Source: Verrucomicrobiales bacterium (GTDB lineage: Bacteria > Verrucomicrobiota > Verrucomicrobiia > Verrucomicrobiales > V1-33). From it: 64,000 nt of DNA. Each line of letters opens with the position of its first letter. The stretch's first letter is position 1. The notes under the pieces were generated by a model, which saw nothing but the letters and a program-made list of their open reading frames with translations, was not told where the DNA came from and did no database searches. Both the position numbers and the translations under genes were made by a program. Location: contig JAQGPJ010000049.1 in the NCBI GenBank assembly GCA_028293125.1, positions 1-64,000 on the forward strand, in the 5' to 3' direction. This document shows positions 51,299 to 59,754 of this stretch, in pieces.

Positions 51299-52048
51299 AT
51301 GGACACCACTTGGCTGCCGGGCCTTCTGCAGCTGACGGATTCTTTTTTCCCCACCGGGGCCTACGCCCATTCCTTCGGCCTGGAGGGACTGGTGCAGGAG
51401 GGCACCGTAACCCATGCGGCCTCACTGCGGGGATTTCTGCTGGAGGCGTTTCTTCCTGCCTTGGGAGCCACGGACCTTCCGATTGCCGCCCTCGCCTGGA
51501 CCACGCTGGGCAGGGTGGGAGGGCAGGGAAAGGAATGGGAAACCGGGTTTGACGCCGAAGCACTAAAGCCGGAGCCGGACTGGAATGAGGTTGAGGAAAT
51601 CTGCCGGCGCTGCGCGGCCCTGAAACCCAGCCGCGAGCCGCGCGAGGCCTCGGAGAATATCGGCCGCCAGCGGCTGGAGATGCTCCGCCTCCTGCATCCA
51701 GGAGGTCTGGCCGAAGCCTTCGCCAAAGAGACACAGGCCCGCCAATGGCCAATCGGGGCTCCGGTCGCCGCGGCGCTGGAGGGCCGCGTGCTGGGCGCGC
51801 CGCAGTCCGCCGTCATGGCCGCGGTTTTCTACTCCTCCACCGCCGGCATGCTGGCGGCAGCCATGAAACTGGTGCGAATCGGCCAGAACACGGCGCAGTC
51901 CCTGCTTTCCGAAGCCCTGACCCTGGCTCCCCCCATGCTCAAATCCGCCGCCGCCCTCACTCTGTCCGAAACCGGCTCCTTCAACCCCTGGCTGGACATC
52001 GCCGCGGCCCGTCACGAAACAGCGGACGGAAGACTCTTCATTTCATAG
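51299..52048 (+). CDS. ureF: Urease accessory protein UreF
   Basis: 249 aa from ATG 51299; an alternative ATG at 51257 would overlap ureE. The N-terminal WLPGLLQLTDSFFPTGAYAHSFGLEGLV is the UreF signature, followed by a helical bundle (SASENIG-type and ALEGRVLGAPQSAVMAAVFYS) and the conserved end WLDIAAARHE. UreF links UreD and UreG and promotes GTP-dependent nickel insertion into urease. Confidence 0.92.
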   Translation: MDTTWLPGLLQLTDSFFPTGAYAHSFGLEGLVQEGTVTHAASLRGFLLEAFLPALGATDLPIAALAWTTLGRVGGQGKEWETGFDAEALKPEPDWNEVEEICRRCAALKPSREPREASENIGRQRLEMLRLLHPGGLAEAFAKETQARQWPIGAPVAAALEGRVLGAPQSAVMAAVFYSSTAGMLAAAMKLVRIGQNTAQSLLSEALTLAPPMLKSAAALTLSETGSFNPWLDIAAARHETADGRLFIS

Positions 52049-52052
52049 AAAA

Positions 52053-52205
52053 TGAAAGGGTGCAGGGTTCAGGGTTCAGGCCGTTGAATTTGGAAATTCA
52101 ATCCCCATGACCGGCCCTCCTCCAAACCCTTTATCCGCTTTCCATGATTTGAATTTGGAGATCCACCTTCATAACTGCTCCTCGCCTGAACCCTGAACCC
52201 TTTCA
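52053..52205. repeat. Long inverted repeat in the ureF-ureG gap
   Basis: GGGTTCAGGGTTCAGGC at 52065-52081 is perfectly complementary to GCCTGAACCCTGAACCC at 52184-52200, flanked outside by TGAAAGGG (52053-52060) and CCCTTTCA (52198-52205). Inside lies a second palindrome, TTGAATTT-GG-AAATTCAA (52084-52101), whose first part recurs at 52149-52158. The ureF-ureG gap is 165 bases against 5 to 7 for other pairs here, and it looks like a small palindromic element or an attenuator. Confidence 0.65.
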
Positions 52206-52213
52206 CCTCTCCT

Positions 52214-52834
52214 ATGATCCGTCCTCCCAGAATCGGCATCGGCGGCCCGGTCGGCAGCGGCAAGACCATGCTGCTGCTGCGCCTGTGCCAGCGTCTGCGC
52301 CACCGCTACAGCATGGCGGTGGTGACCAATGACATCTACACCTTGGAGGATGCGCAGTTTTTGGCGCGTCATGAGGCGCTGGAGACAGACCGTATCATGG
52401 GGGTCGAGACCGGCGGCTGCCCGCACACCGCCATCCGCGACGACACGACCATGAATTCCCAGGCCATCGCCACCTTGGAGCAGCGGCATCCCGGTCTGCA
52501 GCTGGTGCTGGTGGAGAGCGGGGGGGACAATCTCTCCGCCACTTTTTCGCCGGAGCTGGTGGATAGTTTTATCTATGTGATCGATGTGGCCGAGGGCGAC
52601 AAGATTCCCCGCAAGGGCGGCCCGGCCATCAAGTTCAGCGACCTTCTGCTCATCAACAAAACCGAACTGGCCCCCCACGTCGGCGCAGATCTGGAGGTCA
52701 TGGCCCGCGACTCCAAACTGATGCGCGGCCCCCGTCCGTTCCTGTTCGCCGACCTGCGCTCGGAGAAGGGGCTGGATGAGATTGTGGCGTGGATCGAGCA
52801 CGAGGTTCTCTTCGCCCAGACGCCCGCCGCCTGA
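52214..52834 (+). CDS. ureG: Urease accessory GTPase UreG
   Basis: A 206-aa SIMIBI GTPase. Walker [30 protein letters not shown] (G2/metal), [14 protein letters not shown] (CPH nickel-binding motif), [16 protein letters not shown], and NKTEL (specificity). GTP hydrolysis drives nickel delivery to urease together with UreD and UreF. Start ATG 52214 is preceded by a long intergenic inverted repeat. It is followed after 88 bases by ureD. Confidence 0.96.
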   Translation: MIRPPRIGIGGPVGSGKTMLLLRLCQRLRHRYSMAVVTNDIYTLEDAQFLARHEALETDRIMGVETGGCPHTAIRDDTTMNSQAIATLEQRHPGLQLVLVESGGDNLSATFSPELVDSFIYVIDVAEGDKIPRKGGPAIKFSDLLLINKTELAPHVGADLEVMARDSKLMRGPRPFLFADLRSEKGLDEIVAWIEHEVLFAQTPAA

Positions 52835-52922
52835 CAAATGCCGGTGCGGGCAGGGAATGAGTTCCTCCCGCGCCTGATCAGTGATACCCCGCTTCGTTCC
52901 ATTCCATTCCCTTCCGTCACTC

Positions 52923-53768
52923 ATGCCTGTTTCGACCCCCGGCCTGCAGGGCCATTTCCGCATCACCGCCGCCTGTGACAGTGATGGCCGGACGTATCTG
53001 GCGCGGCAGGATGTGCGGTCGCCGTGGCATCTCAGCAAGCCCTACTGGAATGGTGACGCCCTGACAGTGCAGGTCATCAACGCCACCGCCGGCATGCTGG
53101 AGGGGGACGATCTGGAGCTCCGCGTGGAGGCCGGGCCGGACACCCGGCTGTGCATCACCTCCCCCAGCGCCAGCCGGGCCTACACCATGCGCGGCGGCTC
53201 CGCCGTCTGCCGCCAGTGGTTTACCGCCGGTGGAGGGGCGGCGCTGGATGTTTTTCCGGAGCCGCTATTCCCCCATGCCCGCACGCGCTACCGTCAGGAG
53301 ACGGTGTGCTCGCTGACGCGGGACTGTCAGGTTTTCCTGGCCGAGCAGATCGCGCCCGGACGGGCCGCGCGCGGCGAAACCTGGGCCTGGGAGCGGCTGG
53401 ATATCCTGACGGAGGTCCGGATGGACGGAAAGCTCATTCTGGCTGAACGGCTTGCGGGAAGCGGCGCGGAGCTTGGGGCACTGGCCGCCCGGCATGGCTT
53501 CACGGAGGCCTGGTTCGGCACCGCTGTCATTGCCGCGCCGGATTTGCAGAACGATGAGGGCTGGCTGGCCGCCCTGCGGGAGCTGCACCAGCCGCGGAGC
53601 GGTGTCTGGGCCGGCGTCTCGCGGCTGACTGGCGCGGCGCCTGCCTGGATTTTCAAAACCACCGCCGCCACCGCCCCGCTGCTGCGCGAAACCATGCGGT
53701 CCGCCCGGTCCATTCTTTCCCCGGCTATACCCATGCTGGGGGCCGATCTTCGCAAGAGCCCGCAGTAA
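52923..53768 (+). CDS. ureD: Urease accessory protein UreD (UreH)
   Basis: 281 aa from ATG 52923. The beginning PGLQGHFRITAACDSDGRTYLARQDVRSPWHLSKPYW, then GMLEGDDLELRVEAGPDTRLCITSPSASRAYTM, FPEPLFPHARTRYRQETVCSLT and GRAARGETWAWERLDI match UreD. UreD forms the apo-urease scaffold with UreF and UreG. Position after ureG differs from the usual ureD-first order, and structural genes ureABC do not follow. About 310 non-coding bases separate it from the next, convergent gene. Confidence 0.9.
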   Translation: MPVSTPGLQGHFRITAACDSDGRTYLARQDVRSPWHLSKPYWNGDALTVQVINATAGMLEGDDLELRVEAGPDTRLCITSPSASRAYTMRGGSAVCRQWFTAGGGAALDVFPEPLFPHARTRYRQETVCSLTRDCQVFLAEQIAPGRAARGETWAWERLDILTEVRMDGKLILAERLAGSGAELGALAARHGFTEAWFGTAVIAAPDLQNDEGWLAALRELHQPRSGVWAGVSRLTGAAPAWIFKTTAATAPLLRETMRSARSILSPAIPMLGADLRKSPQ

Positions 53769-54080
53769 TCCGGATTTGGCAGCTTATCGGAGTGCCTCGG
53801 GAACGCCGCTCCAAGGGGCTTGCACCCGTATGGCAAAGCTGATGAAGGCGCTTGAAAGCAGCACCCTGCGCTCACGGGCGTGGAGACGGCATCAGCGCCA
53901 GCGGGCTCGAACCACGGTCGCCTGGCGGCCTCACCGGCTGGGTGCGGGCTTTTCCCCCGGGGGGCGTTGCTCATGCAGCGTGGCGCAGGGTTTTTGATCG
54001 CGCAAAAGAGGCGGCCCGAAGTGGAATGACGATATCCATGGAGCCCGGCGCGGAGGGGGAGCGCCGGATCCGCTGACGGA
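53769..54080. other. Convergent non-coding region after ureD
   Basis: About 310 GC-rich bases between ureD and a leftward gene. No convincing frame on either strand. The stretch includes CCAGCGGGCTCGA (53898-53910), matching in reverse 13 bases of the region near 18980, and a segment CCCCCGGGGGG near 53953. It could be a dispersed non-coding repeat, but nothing here proves it. Confidence 0.35.
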
Positions 54081-54884
54081 TCAGAAAGAGAAGCTGAGTC
54101 CAAGGGCCGGGCCGTGGCTGACGGTGTCCATCAGAAAGCCGCCTTTGTTATAATCCACACCCATCGCTCGGTAGCCGAGCACTCCGGAGATGCAGGGGGT
54201 GAAGTGATACCCCATCCCGGCGGAGGCTTGCCAGGTGAGGTCGGATTCCGCGCCAAAGCCTCCAATATCGCCCATGCTTTGGAGAAACCAGTTGCCACCC
54301 AGCTGGATGACCGCGCGGGCCCCCACGATGACGTCAAACCAGTCCTCATTGCCGGTGCGGTGAATATCGCGGCGACCGGTGTCCACATGCAGGTCCACGT
54401 CATAGTAGTTCCAGCGGCAACCCGTGAAGAGATCCAGCTTCAGCGCGCCGTTGTTCACTGCCGTGTACTGCAGGCGGCCGGTGATCAGAGCCTGCTCCAG
54501 TTCAAAGCCGGCATCGCCGGAGAGTGGCCCCACCGCAAAGGTGCGGTCATTGGAGAGTTTGGCGTAGACCACATCGAGACCAAGGCTCCATCTTTTGTAG
54601 CTGATCTCACTGTAGCTCATGTAGGAGAAATCGAGATCCTTCAGGACATCGTCCATGCCCACATCGATGGGAAATTGGTAATCGCGGACAGTGATGTCAC
54701 CAGAGATATCCGTGAGCCAAGCGTAACTTGTGGAGGTCCACCGCCATTCCTTTTCAACAGGCGACGGCGGGAGCGGAGTCGGGCTGGCGGCAACGGGCAC
54801 GGACATTTCCCCGGCCTGAAGACCGAGGACGGATGCCAGAAGCAGGCAGGACGGAATGGATTGTTTCAATGGGTTCATTGTCAT
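54081..54884 (-). CDS. Predicted outer-membrane beta-barrel protein
   Basis: A 267-aa protein with signal peptide ending ASVLGLQAG (ATG 54884, or ATG 54878 two codons later). Strand-like segments alternate throughout: WRWTSTSYAWLTDISGDITV, DFSYMSYSEISYKRWSLGLDVVY, LQYTAVNNGALKLDLFTGCRWNYYDV, WFDVIVGARAVIQLGGNWFLQSMG, GMGYHFTPCISGVLGYRAMGVDY and the end LGLSFSF. That is a barrel of the transport/membrane-stress type; function unknown. It shares its strand with the sulfatase gene upstream (46-base gap), so they may be co-transcribed. Confidence 0.75.
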   Translation of the reverse strand: MTMNPLKQSIPSCLLLASVLGLQAGEMSVPVAASPTPLPPSPVEKEWRWTSTSYAWLTDISGDITVRDYQFPIDVGMDDVLKDLDFSYMSYSEISYKRWSLGLDVVYAKLSNDRTFAVGPLSGDAGFELEQALITGRLQYTAVNNGALKLDLFTGCRWNYYDVDLHVDTGRRDIHRTGNEDWFDVIVGARAVIQLGGNWFLQSMGDIGGFGAESDLTWQASAGMGYHFTPCISGVLGYRAMGVDYNKGGFLMDTVSHGPALGLSFSF

Positions 54885-54930
54885 TGATTGGCGTGGATCA
54901 GATAAGATGGAGTGTCAGGACGGGATGGGG

Positions 54931-56367
54931 TCATGGTTCCGAGGTGGCCCCGCTGGCCTCAGTCGGAATCGGGGCGGGGCCGAAAATACCGCTGAAAACA
55001 GCTTTCATCGCGGCTTCCATGAAGAGGGGCTTTTCCGACTCCCTCGCGAGGGCTTCGAGTCTGGCCTGCAGTTCCTTCACCTTTGCGGGCTGCTGCCCGG
55101 CGAGATCCGTGGTTTCGGAAGGATCATTTTTAAGGTCGAACAGCTCCACACTTGATGGCAGCACGCTCTTCCAGACGATTTTCCATTCACCCTCGCGCAG
55201 CGCGCCCCCGAAGGGATCCACATTGTAAAGCATTTCGCTGCGGCCGGAGGGTTTGCCTTCGGCTATGGTCTCCCAGCAGTCGTGACCATCCAAGGGCTTG
55301 CTTTCAGCGGTCGAAGCCCCGGCCACGCGGGCCAGAGTCGGCATCATGTCCACCACATGGATCAGCCCGCTCACTTCGCCTGCTTTGATATGGCCAGGCC
55401 AGTTGGCGAATGCCGGAACACGGGTGCCGCCTTCGTAAAGCTGTCCCTTGCCGCCTTTAAGCTCACCGTTGTCGCACGGGACGGTTTTCACGTTGCCCTC
55501 TCCTGTCATTCTCGCGTCACGGGTTCCTCCATTGTCACTGTGAAACACGATCAGCGTGTTGCCGCGCATGTTTTTTTGTTCGAGGGCATCGAGCACTTTG
55601 CCGATCCCGTCATCCATGCAGGTGATCATCGCGGCATAAGTCCGGCGCGTTTCGTCCTTGATGTGCCGGTAGCGCTCAAGGTATTCCTTTGGAGCTTGGT
55701 AAGGCGTGTGGGCAGCAGTGAAGGCCAAGTATAAAAACAGTGGACGACTGGTATCGTGCGCCGCAATCAGCCTGACGGCATCCGAGCTGATCAGCTGGGT
55801 GTTGTAGCCCTCCTCCCGGACCTCCTTGTTATTGCGCTGCCAGTCCAGCACTCCGTGGGATTCGCGGGTGAAATAATCGATCTCCCCCAGCACCGCGCCA
55901 TAGTGGTAATCGAACCCGCGCTGGCACGGCCAGTATTTCGGATCCGCGTGGCCGAGATGCCATTTTCCGACCATCGCGGTGTGGTAACCGGCCCCCCTCA
56001 GCGCCTGCGGAAGGAGGAATTCACTGGTGTCCAGGCCATAGGTGCCTTTGCTGGGAATCACCACCGTCTGAAGCCCGTAACGAATAGGATACCGGCCGGT
56101 CATCAGCGCCGCGCGGGTCGGAGTGCAGAAAGGCTGCACATAAAACCGCTCAAGCCGCGCGCCGCTGCCCGCCAGTTGATCCAAATTCGGTGTTTGGATG
56201 TCCGTGCAGCCGTGGAATCCCACATCCTTCCAGCCCAGATCGTCGGCAACGATATAGAGAATATTGGGGGCTGCCGCCCGCGCCTGCGGAACAACCGCTC
56301 CGAAAGCGCAGAGGCAAAGCAGAAAAAAGACAGCCTGTTTAAAATAACTTCTGTTCATGATTGACAT
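54931..56367 (-). CDS. Formylglycine-dependent sulfatase (arylsulfatase A-like)
   Basis: A 478-aa secreted enzyme with signal peptide ending VVPQARAA (start 56367, or ATG 56358). N-terminal ILYIVADDLGWKDVGFHG supplies the metal-binding DD; FCTPTRAALMTGR carries the C-T-P-T-R sulfatase signature in which Cys is converted to formylglycine. Later NGGTRDARMTGEGNVKTVPC and FANWPGHIKAGEVSG are typical. Hydrolyses sulfate esters, probably of polysaccharides. Divergent from the AraC regulator by 54 bases, which may control it. The modifying enzyme is not in view. Confidence 0.93.
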   Translation of the reverse strand: MSIMNRSYFKQAVFFLLCLCAFGAVVPQARAAAPNILYIVADDLGWKDVGFHGCTDIQTPNLDQLAGSGARLERFYVQPFCTPTRAALMTGRYPIRYGLQTVVIPSKGTYGLDTSEFLLPQALRGAGYHTAMVGKWHLGHADPKYWPCQRGFDYHYGAVLGEIDYFTRESHGVLDWQRNNKEVREEGYNTQLISSDAVRLIAAHDTSRPLFLYLAFTAAHTPYQAPKEYLERYRHIKDETRRTYAAMITCMDDGIGKVLDALEQKNMRGNTLIVFHSDNGGTRDARMTGEGNVKTVPCDNGELKGGKGQLYEGGTRVPAFANWPGHIKAGEVSGLIHVVDMMPTLARVAGASTAESKPLDGHDCWETIAEGKPSGRSEMLYNVDPFGGALREGEWKIVWKSVLPSSVELFDLKNDPSETTDLAGQQPAKVKELQARLEALARESEKPLFMEAAMKAVFSGIFGPAPIPTEASGATSEP

Positions 56368-56421
56368 TAAAGAACGTCAACATGGCCAGTGAGCTTTGCA
56401 AATCTATCCGTTTTGCGCACA

Positions 56422-57414
56422 ATGAGCGCAGTGGACGCCCCCCCTATTACTCCCGCAGAAATTCAGCATTCCCGCCGCATTATCCGGGAACCGGATGATT
56501 TCCGCGACGCGGTGTCAGGCATGAGTCTCACGGTGGATTTTCAGAAGCGGCAGGAGCGGGTTTCCATGGTGGAGCAGTTCCAGACCACGAACTGGGCGCT
56601 CGACTTCGGGAAGGCCAATGTGCGCACGCGGGTGCGCGGAGTGCTCCGCGGGGGATGGGGATCCTTCTGCCTGACCCGTGGGCCTGGCACCGCCGTGTGG
56701 AACGGCCAGTCCGCCGGGCCGGGCTTCGCCGCTCTTTTGCCGCCGAACGATGAAGTGGACGGTTTCACCACGCCGGAATACGCCTGGCTGACAGCCGCCA
56801 TTCCACCACGGGTGTGGCGGGACAGCCTGACTCTCGCCGGACTGGATGAGGGCAGTATTCCGCATCTGAGGGTCTGCTCACTGCCGCCCCCTCTTTTCAC
56901 CCGGATTGACCGCCGTCTGCGGGACCTTCAGTGGCGGATATCCCAGACGGCGGCTTCGCCAATTCAGGAAAAAAGCGTCCAGGACGACATCACCGTTTTT
57001 GTGTCGGAATGCTTTGCCATTCTATGCGGGCTCACGGCCCGTACCGCACCTCCCCCTTCCTCACTGCGCAACCGGACGCGTCTGGTCCGCATGGCGGAGA
57101 CCTGGATGCACGACCATCTTGCCGAACCGGTGCGGATACCTGATGTCTGTCTTGCCCTGCGGGTCAGCCGGCGCGAGTTGGAGTACGCTTTCCGAACCAT
57201 TATTGATCAAAGCCCGCGGGATAATTTTCAGGCGCTGCGCCTCCACGCGGTCCGCCGGGCTCTGCTCCGCGCGGATGGCGCAACCAATTCCCTTATTCAA
57301 GTGGCCTATGCCCACGGGGTGACCCACCTTGGGCGTTTCGCGGCCAATTACCGGCAGCTTTTTGGTGAGAATCCGGGAGTGACCATGCGGGAGGGAAAAT
57401 TCATCGGGCAATGA
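56422..57414 (+). CDS. AraC-family transcriptional regulator
   Basis: 330 aa from ATG 56422 (GTG 56389 is an alternative). The N-terminal part has a jelly-roll-like body (SLTVDFQKRQERVSMVEQF, FCLTRGPGTAVWNGQSAGPGFAALLPPNDEVDGF). The C-terminal HTH region (about residues 225-320: ETWMHDHLAEPVRIPDVCLALRVSRRELEYAFR and SLIQVAYAHGVTHLGRFAANYRQLFGENP) is classical AraC/XylS. It is divergent from the sulfatase and so is the natural candidate for its control, perhaps in response to a carbohydrate sulfate. That link is inference from neighbourhood. Confidence 0.93.
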   Translation: MSAVDAPPITPAEIQHSRRIIREPDDFRDAVSGMSLTVDFQKRQERVSMVEQFQTTNWALDFGKANVRTRVRGVLRGGWGSFCLTRGPGTAVWNGQSAGPGFAALLPPNDEVDGFTTPEYAWLTAAIPPRVWRDSLTLAGLDEGSIPHLRVCSLPPPLFTRIDRRLRDLQWRISQTAASPIQEKSVQDDITVFVSECFAILCGLTARTAPPPSSLRNRTRLVRMAETWMHDHLAEPVRIPDVCLALRVSRRELEYAFRTIIDQSPRDNFQALRLHAVRRALLRADGATNSLIQVAYAHGVTHLGRFAANYRQLFGENPGVTMREGKFIGQ

Positions 57415-57548
57415 ATGGACCGTCAAAAACCTGACACAGACAGGCTTCGGATCCGGTCATGGGCCCCGTCACCCGGATGCCGGCATGGCCGCGAACGGTT
57501 TGCGCCCGATGAAGCCGAAGGGGGACTTGGCTATAAGCTTTCGACAGA

Positions 57549-58565
57549 TTACAGCGGATCGAATAAATCGCGGACTTCAGCAGTGCGGTTGCGGGTGGCG
57601 GGCACGGGAATGGCAATCATGATTGAGGGAATATCCAAATCCGGCGTTTGCCCGCAGTGAAGGGAAATGCGCTCAGGACGCGCAGGCATGGTGACGGGCA
57701 GGGTGACGTTCGTGATCAGACCCAGGCGTGTCATGATCCGCAGCGCCCACCAGCCGGGATCGTGCTGGGTGCGGTCCAGCCCCAGCCGGGCGGAGCCGGG
57801 AAAGGCGTGGTGATTGTTGTGCCAGCATTCACCCATGGTGAGGAGGCCGAGGTGCGGGATGTTGAAGCCCTGCACGGCATGGCCCTCCAGATGCCAGGTC
57901 CGGTCGCCGTGATGGTGCGCCAGATACCCGATCAGCCAGTGGCCGGTCAGCGAGACCACAATGCGCACCGACACTCCCCACACCACCCAGCTGGCGCCTC
58001 CCAGCAGATAAAGCACCGCGGCATACGGCAACTGCTGCAGCATCCAAGTGCGCTGCTGAAGCCGGTAAAAGCGGTCCTCCCGCACTTCAGGCTCGATTTC
58101 AAAGCGCGGGGGATGCTTCAGCCGGATGCGGCAGTGAAGCTGCCACAGGGCGTCGCGCAGCCATGGCCGTTGGTCGATGAAAAAGGGATGGCAGCGGCGG
58201 TGGCGCTGCGCCCAGTCCCGGATGTCATGCTGATACAGCATGCTGAACGGCCCGCCCATGCCGACCACTGTGCCCAGATGCACCAGCAGATGCTCCAGCC
58301 ATCGCGGACAGGCGAAGCTGCGGTGAATCAGCAGCCGGTGCAGCCCGACCGTGTGGCCCAGGCAGAGCGTCAGCACCGTGAATCCAAACGACACCAGCAC
58401 CGCTCCCGGACTGAAAGCCGGCCATGCCCACACGGCGGCGATGAGCAGATGGCCGGTGAACCAGAGGGACTTCACCGGACTCCACTCCACGGTGCCCTCC
58501 GCGGGATTGGTCCGGTCCGAGGCAGGGCGCATGCGGTGGATTTCCAGAGGCGGTTCCGTTTTCAT
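57549..58565 (-). CDS. Fatty acid (acyl-CoA/acyl-lipid) desaturase
   Basis: A 338-aa membrane di-iron protein. The three histidine boxes are HTVGLHRLLIHRSF, HDIRDWAQRHRRCHPFF and ECWHNNHHAFPGSARLG; hydrophobic segments LLIAAVWAWPAFSPGAVLVSFGF and LPYAAVLYLLGGASWVVWGVSV fit four helices. It introduces a double bond into acyl chains, probably delta-9. Located on the opposite strand of the AraC gene end (134-base gap) and downstream of its putative regulator on the same strand. A palindromic site precedes it. Confidence 0.93.
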   Translation of the reverse strand: MKTEPPLEIHRMRPASDRTNPAEGTVEWSPVKSLWFTGHLLIAAVWAWPAFSPGAVLVSFGFTVLTLCLGHTVGLHRLLIHRSFACPRWLEHLLVHLGTVVGMGGPFSMLYQHDIRDWAQRHRRCHPFFIDQRPWLRDALWQLHCRIRLKHPPRFEIEPEVREDRFYRLQQRTWMLQQLPYAAVLYLLGGASWVVWGVSVRIVVSLTGHWLIGYLAHHHGDRTWHLEGHAVQGFNIPHLGLLTMGECWHNNHHAFPGSARLGLDRTQHDPGWWALRIMTRLGLITNVTLPVTMPARPERISLHCGQTPDLDIPSIMIAIPVPATRNRTAEVRDLFDPL

Positions 58566-58586
58566 AGCAGTCGGGTGTTTTATTTA

Positions 58587-58602
58587 TTCTGAATTTTCAG
58601 AA
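58587..58602. promoter_or_regulatory. Palindromic operator candidate before the desaturase gene
   Basis: TTCTGAATTTTCAGAA is a near-perfect palindrome 22 bases upstream of the desaturase start. Its core GAATTTTCAG recurs, inverted, as CTGAAAATTC upstream of the MarR/GbsR-like gene. It is therefore a strong candidate for the binding site of that regulator. Confidence 0.6.
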
Positions 58603-58630
58603 AAGTATGAAATATTGAGCGACAAAAAAA

Positions 58631-59152
58631 TCAACCCAGCAGGCGCATGGCCCATTGCAGGGCGGAGGCATGCTTCATGGAGACCACGGTGTCGGCGACC
58701 TTGACGCCGAAGCTGAGGAACTCCTCAAGGTCCCGCATCTGCTGGTGGAAGTCGCGCCCAGGTCCATTGGGCTCATCCCTGGTGCGGAGGGCGCAGTCGC
58801 GCAGCAGCTGGATGGCGGGCTCGATCTCCCGCCGCTTCCGCTCCCGGGAGATGGTGACGAAGATTTTCCAGATATCCTTCTCCGCTTCGAAGTATTCCCG
58901 CCGCTCCCCTTTTTTGGGAGCCATGCGCACCAGATTCCAGCTCACCAGCTCCTTGAGATTGGTGTGGGCGTTGCCCCGGCTGATCTGGAGGCGCTCCATG
59001 ACCTCGTCGGTGTTCATGGGGCGCGGGGAGGTCATGAGCAGCGCGTGGATCATGGCCATGGTGCGGTTGATGCCCCACTGGGTGCCGAGGGAGCCCCATT
59101 GGGCCACGAATTCCTCGCGGGCTTTTTCCCAAGGTGGCAGGTCCTCACTCAT
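58631..59152 (-). CDS. GbsR/MarR-family transcriptional regulator
   Basis: 173 aa from ATG 59152. The winged-helix region contains GINRTMAMIHALLMTSPRPMNTDEVMERL and ISRGNAHTNLKELVSWNLVRMAPKKGERREYFEA, the GbsR-like layout, followed by helices EKDIWKIFVTISRERKRREIEPA for dimerisation. Such proteins repress membrane-lipid or osmoprotection genes and bind palindromes. Copies of the same palindrome lie upstream of its own start and of the desaturase gene, suggesting autoregulation and control of lipid unsaturation. Confidence 0.85.
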   Translation of the reverse strand: MSEDLPPWEKAREEFVAQWGSLGTQWGINRTMAMIHALLMTSPRPMNTDEVMERLQISRGNAHTNLKELVSWNLVRMAPKKGERREYFEAEKDIWKIFVTISRERKRREIEPAIQLLRDCALRTRDEPNGPGRDFHQQMRDLEEFLSFGVKVADTVVSMKHASALQWAMRLLG

Positions 59153-59166
59153 ATTTTCAATTAAAA

Positions 59167-59208
59167 CTGAAAATTCCGAAAGGCAAGCTTCGATTTGAAT
59201 TTTCTGAA
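59167..59208. promoter_or_regulatory. Operator candidates upstream of the GbsR-like gene
   Basis: CTGAAAATTC (59167-59176) is the reverse complement of GAATTTTCAG found before the desaturase gene, and a second copy GAATTTTCTGAA (59197-59208) differs by one base. They lie 15 and 45 bases upstream of the regulator start, fitting an autoregulated repressor with two sites. Confidence 0.6.
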
Positions 59209-59250
59209 ATGAACCGTGGCTCCACACCGCATGGTGCCTTGGAGGTCAGT

Positions 59251-59754
59251 CTAGCGCTGCGATTTCATCACCGCCTCGATCTCCAGCGGCGCATTGGCGT
59301 AGCCCTCCCGCAGGCATTGAAGCAGATAGGCGCGGAGGAAGCCGGCCAGGCTGCCGTGGCGCTCAAACTGCGAAGTGTGGACCAGCTCGTGGGCCATGAT
59401 GACAGGCTGGGCGGCGAGATCGCGGCGCAGTAGGATGGCGTAGCGCAGGCACATGCCGCCGACGTGGCGGCGGTCGAATCCGAATCGTGCGGCCAGCCGG
59501 TGCATCCACACCACGCCGGGCATGGGAATCTCATCCACGGCCAGCACGCGGACTTTTTCCGGATGCCGCACGCCCACGCGCACGGCGGCGGCCCATTCGG
59601 AGGTGAACAACGGGCGGCCCAGGTGCAGAGTGCGGCGCTCCGTGCGCCACGCCCACAGCGCGATCCAGGGCATGGTCAGATTCACGGTCAGCGGCAGCAG
59701 CCAGCCACGCCATAAGCCGGGGAGCCAGGAGGATTCAGCCGTTCCGTCACTCAT
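59251..59754 (-). CDS. Membrane-associated HExxH-containing protein
   Basis: A 167-aa protein with an N-terminal hydrophobic helix (WLLPLTVNLTMPWIALWAW) and a metal-binding MAHELVHTSQFERHG, in which HELVH is a HExxH motif, plus C-terminal YANAPLEIEAV where EIEA may give the third ligand. The pattern resembles DUF4157/M48-like small putative peptidases with membrane anchor. Start ATG 59754 overlaps the pabB stop by eight bases, so the two are co-expressed. Substrate unknown. Confidence 0.75.
   Translation of the reverse strand: MSDGTAESSWLPGLWRGWLLPLTVNLTMPWIALWAWRTERRTLHLGRPLFTSEWAAAVRVGVRHPEKVRVLAVDEIPMPGVVWMHRLAARFGFDRRHVGGMCLRYAILLRRDLAAQPVIMAHELVHTSQFERHGSLAGFLRAYLLQCLREGYANAPLEIEAVMKSQR

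Noticed and set aside
53898-53910. CCAGCGGGCTCGA shared, inverted, with 18978-18990 as possible mobile repeat
   Set aside because: Only 13 bases match and flanks do not align, so chance is likely in GC-rich DNA.
53880-53960. tRNA-like T-arm (reverse of GGGCTCGAACCACGG) after ureD
   Set aside because: No matching acceptor or D-arm could be folded around it; the resemblance is limited to a few bases.
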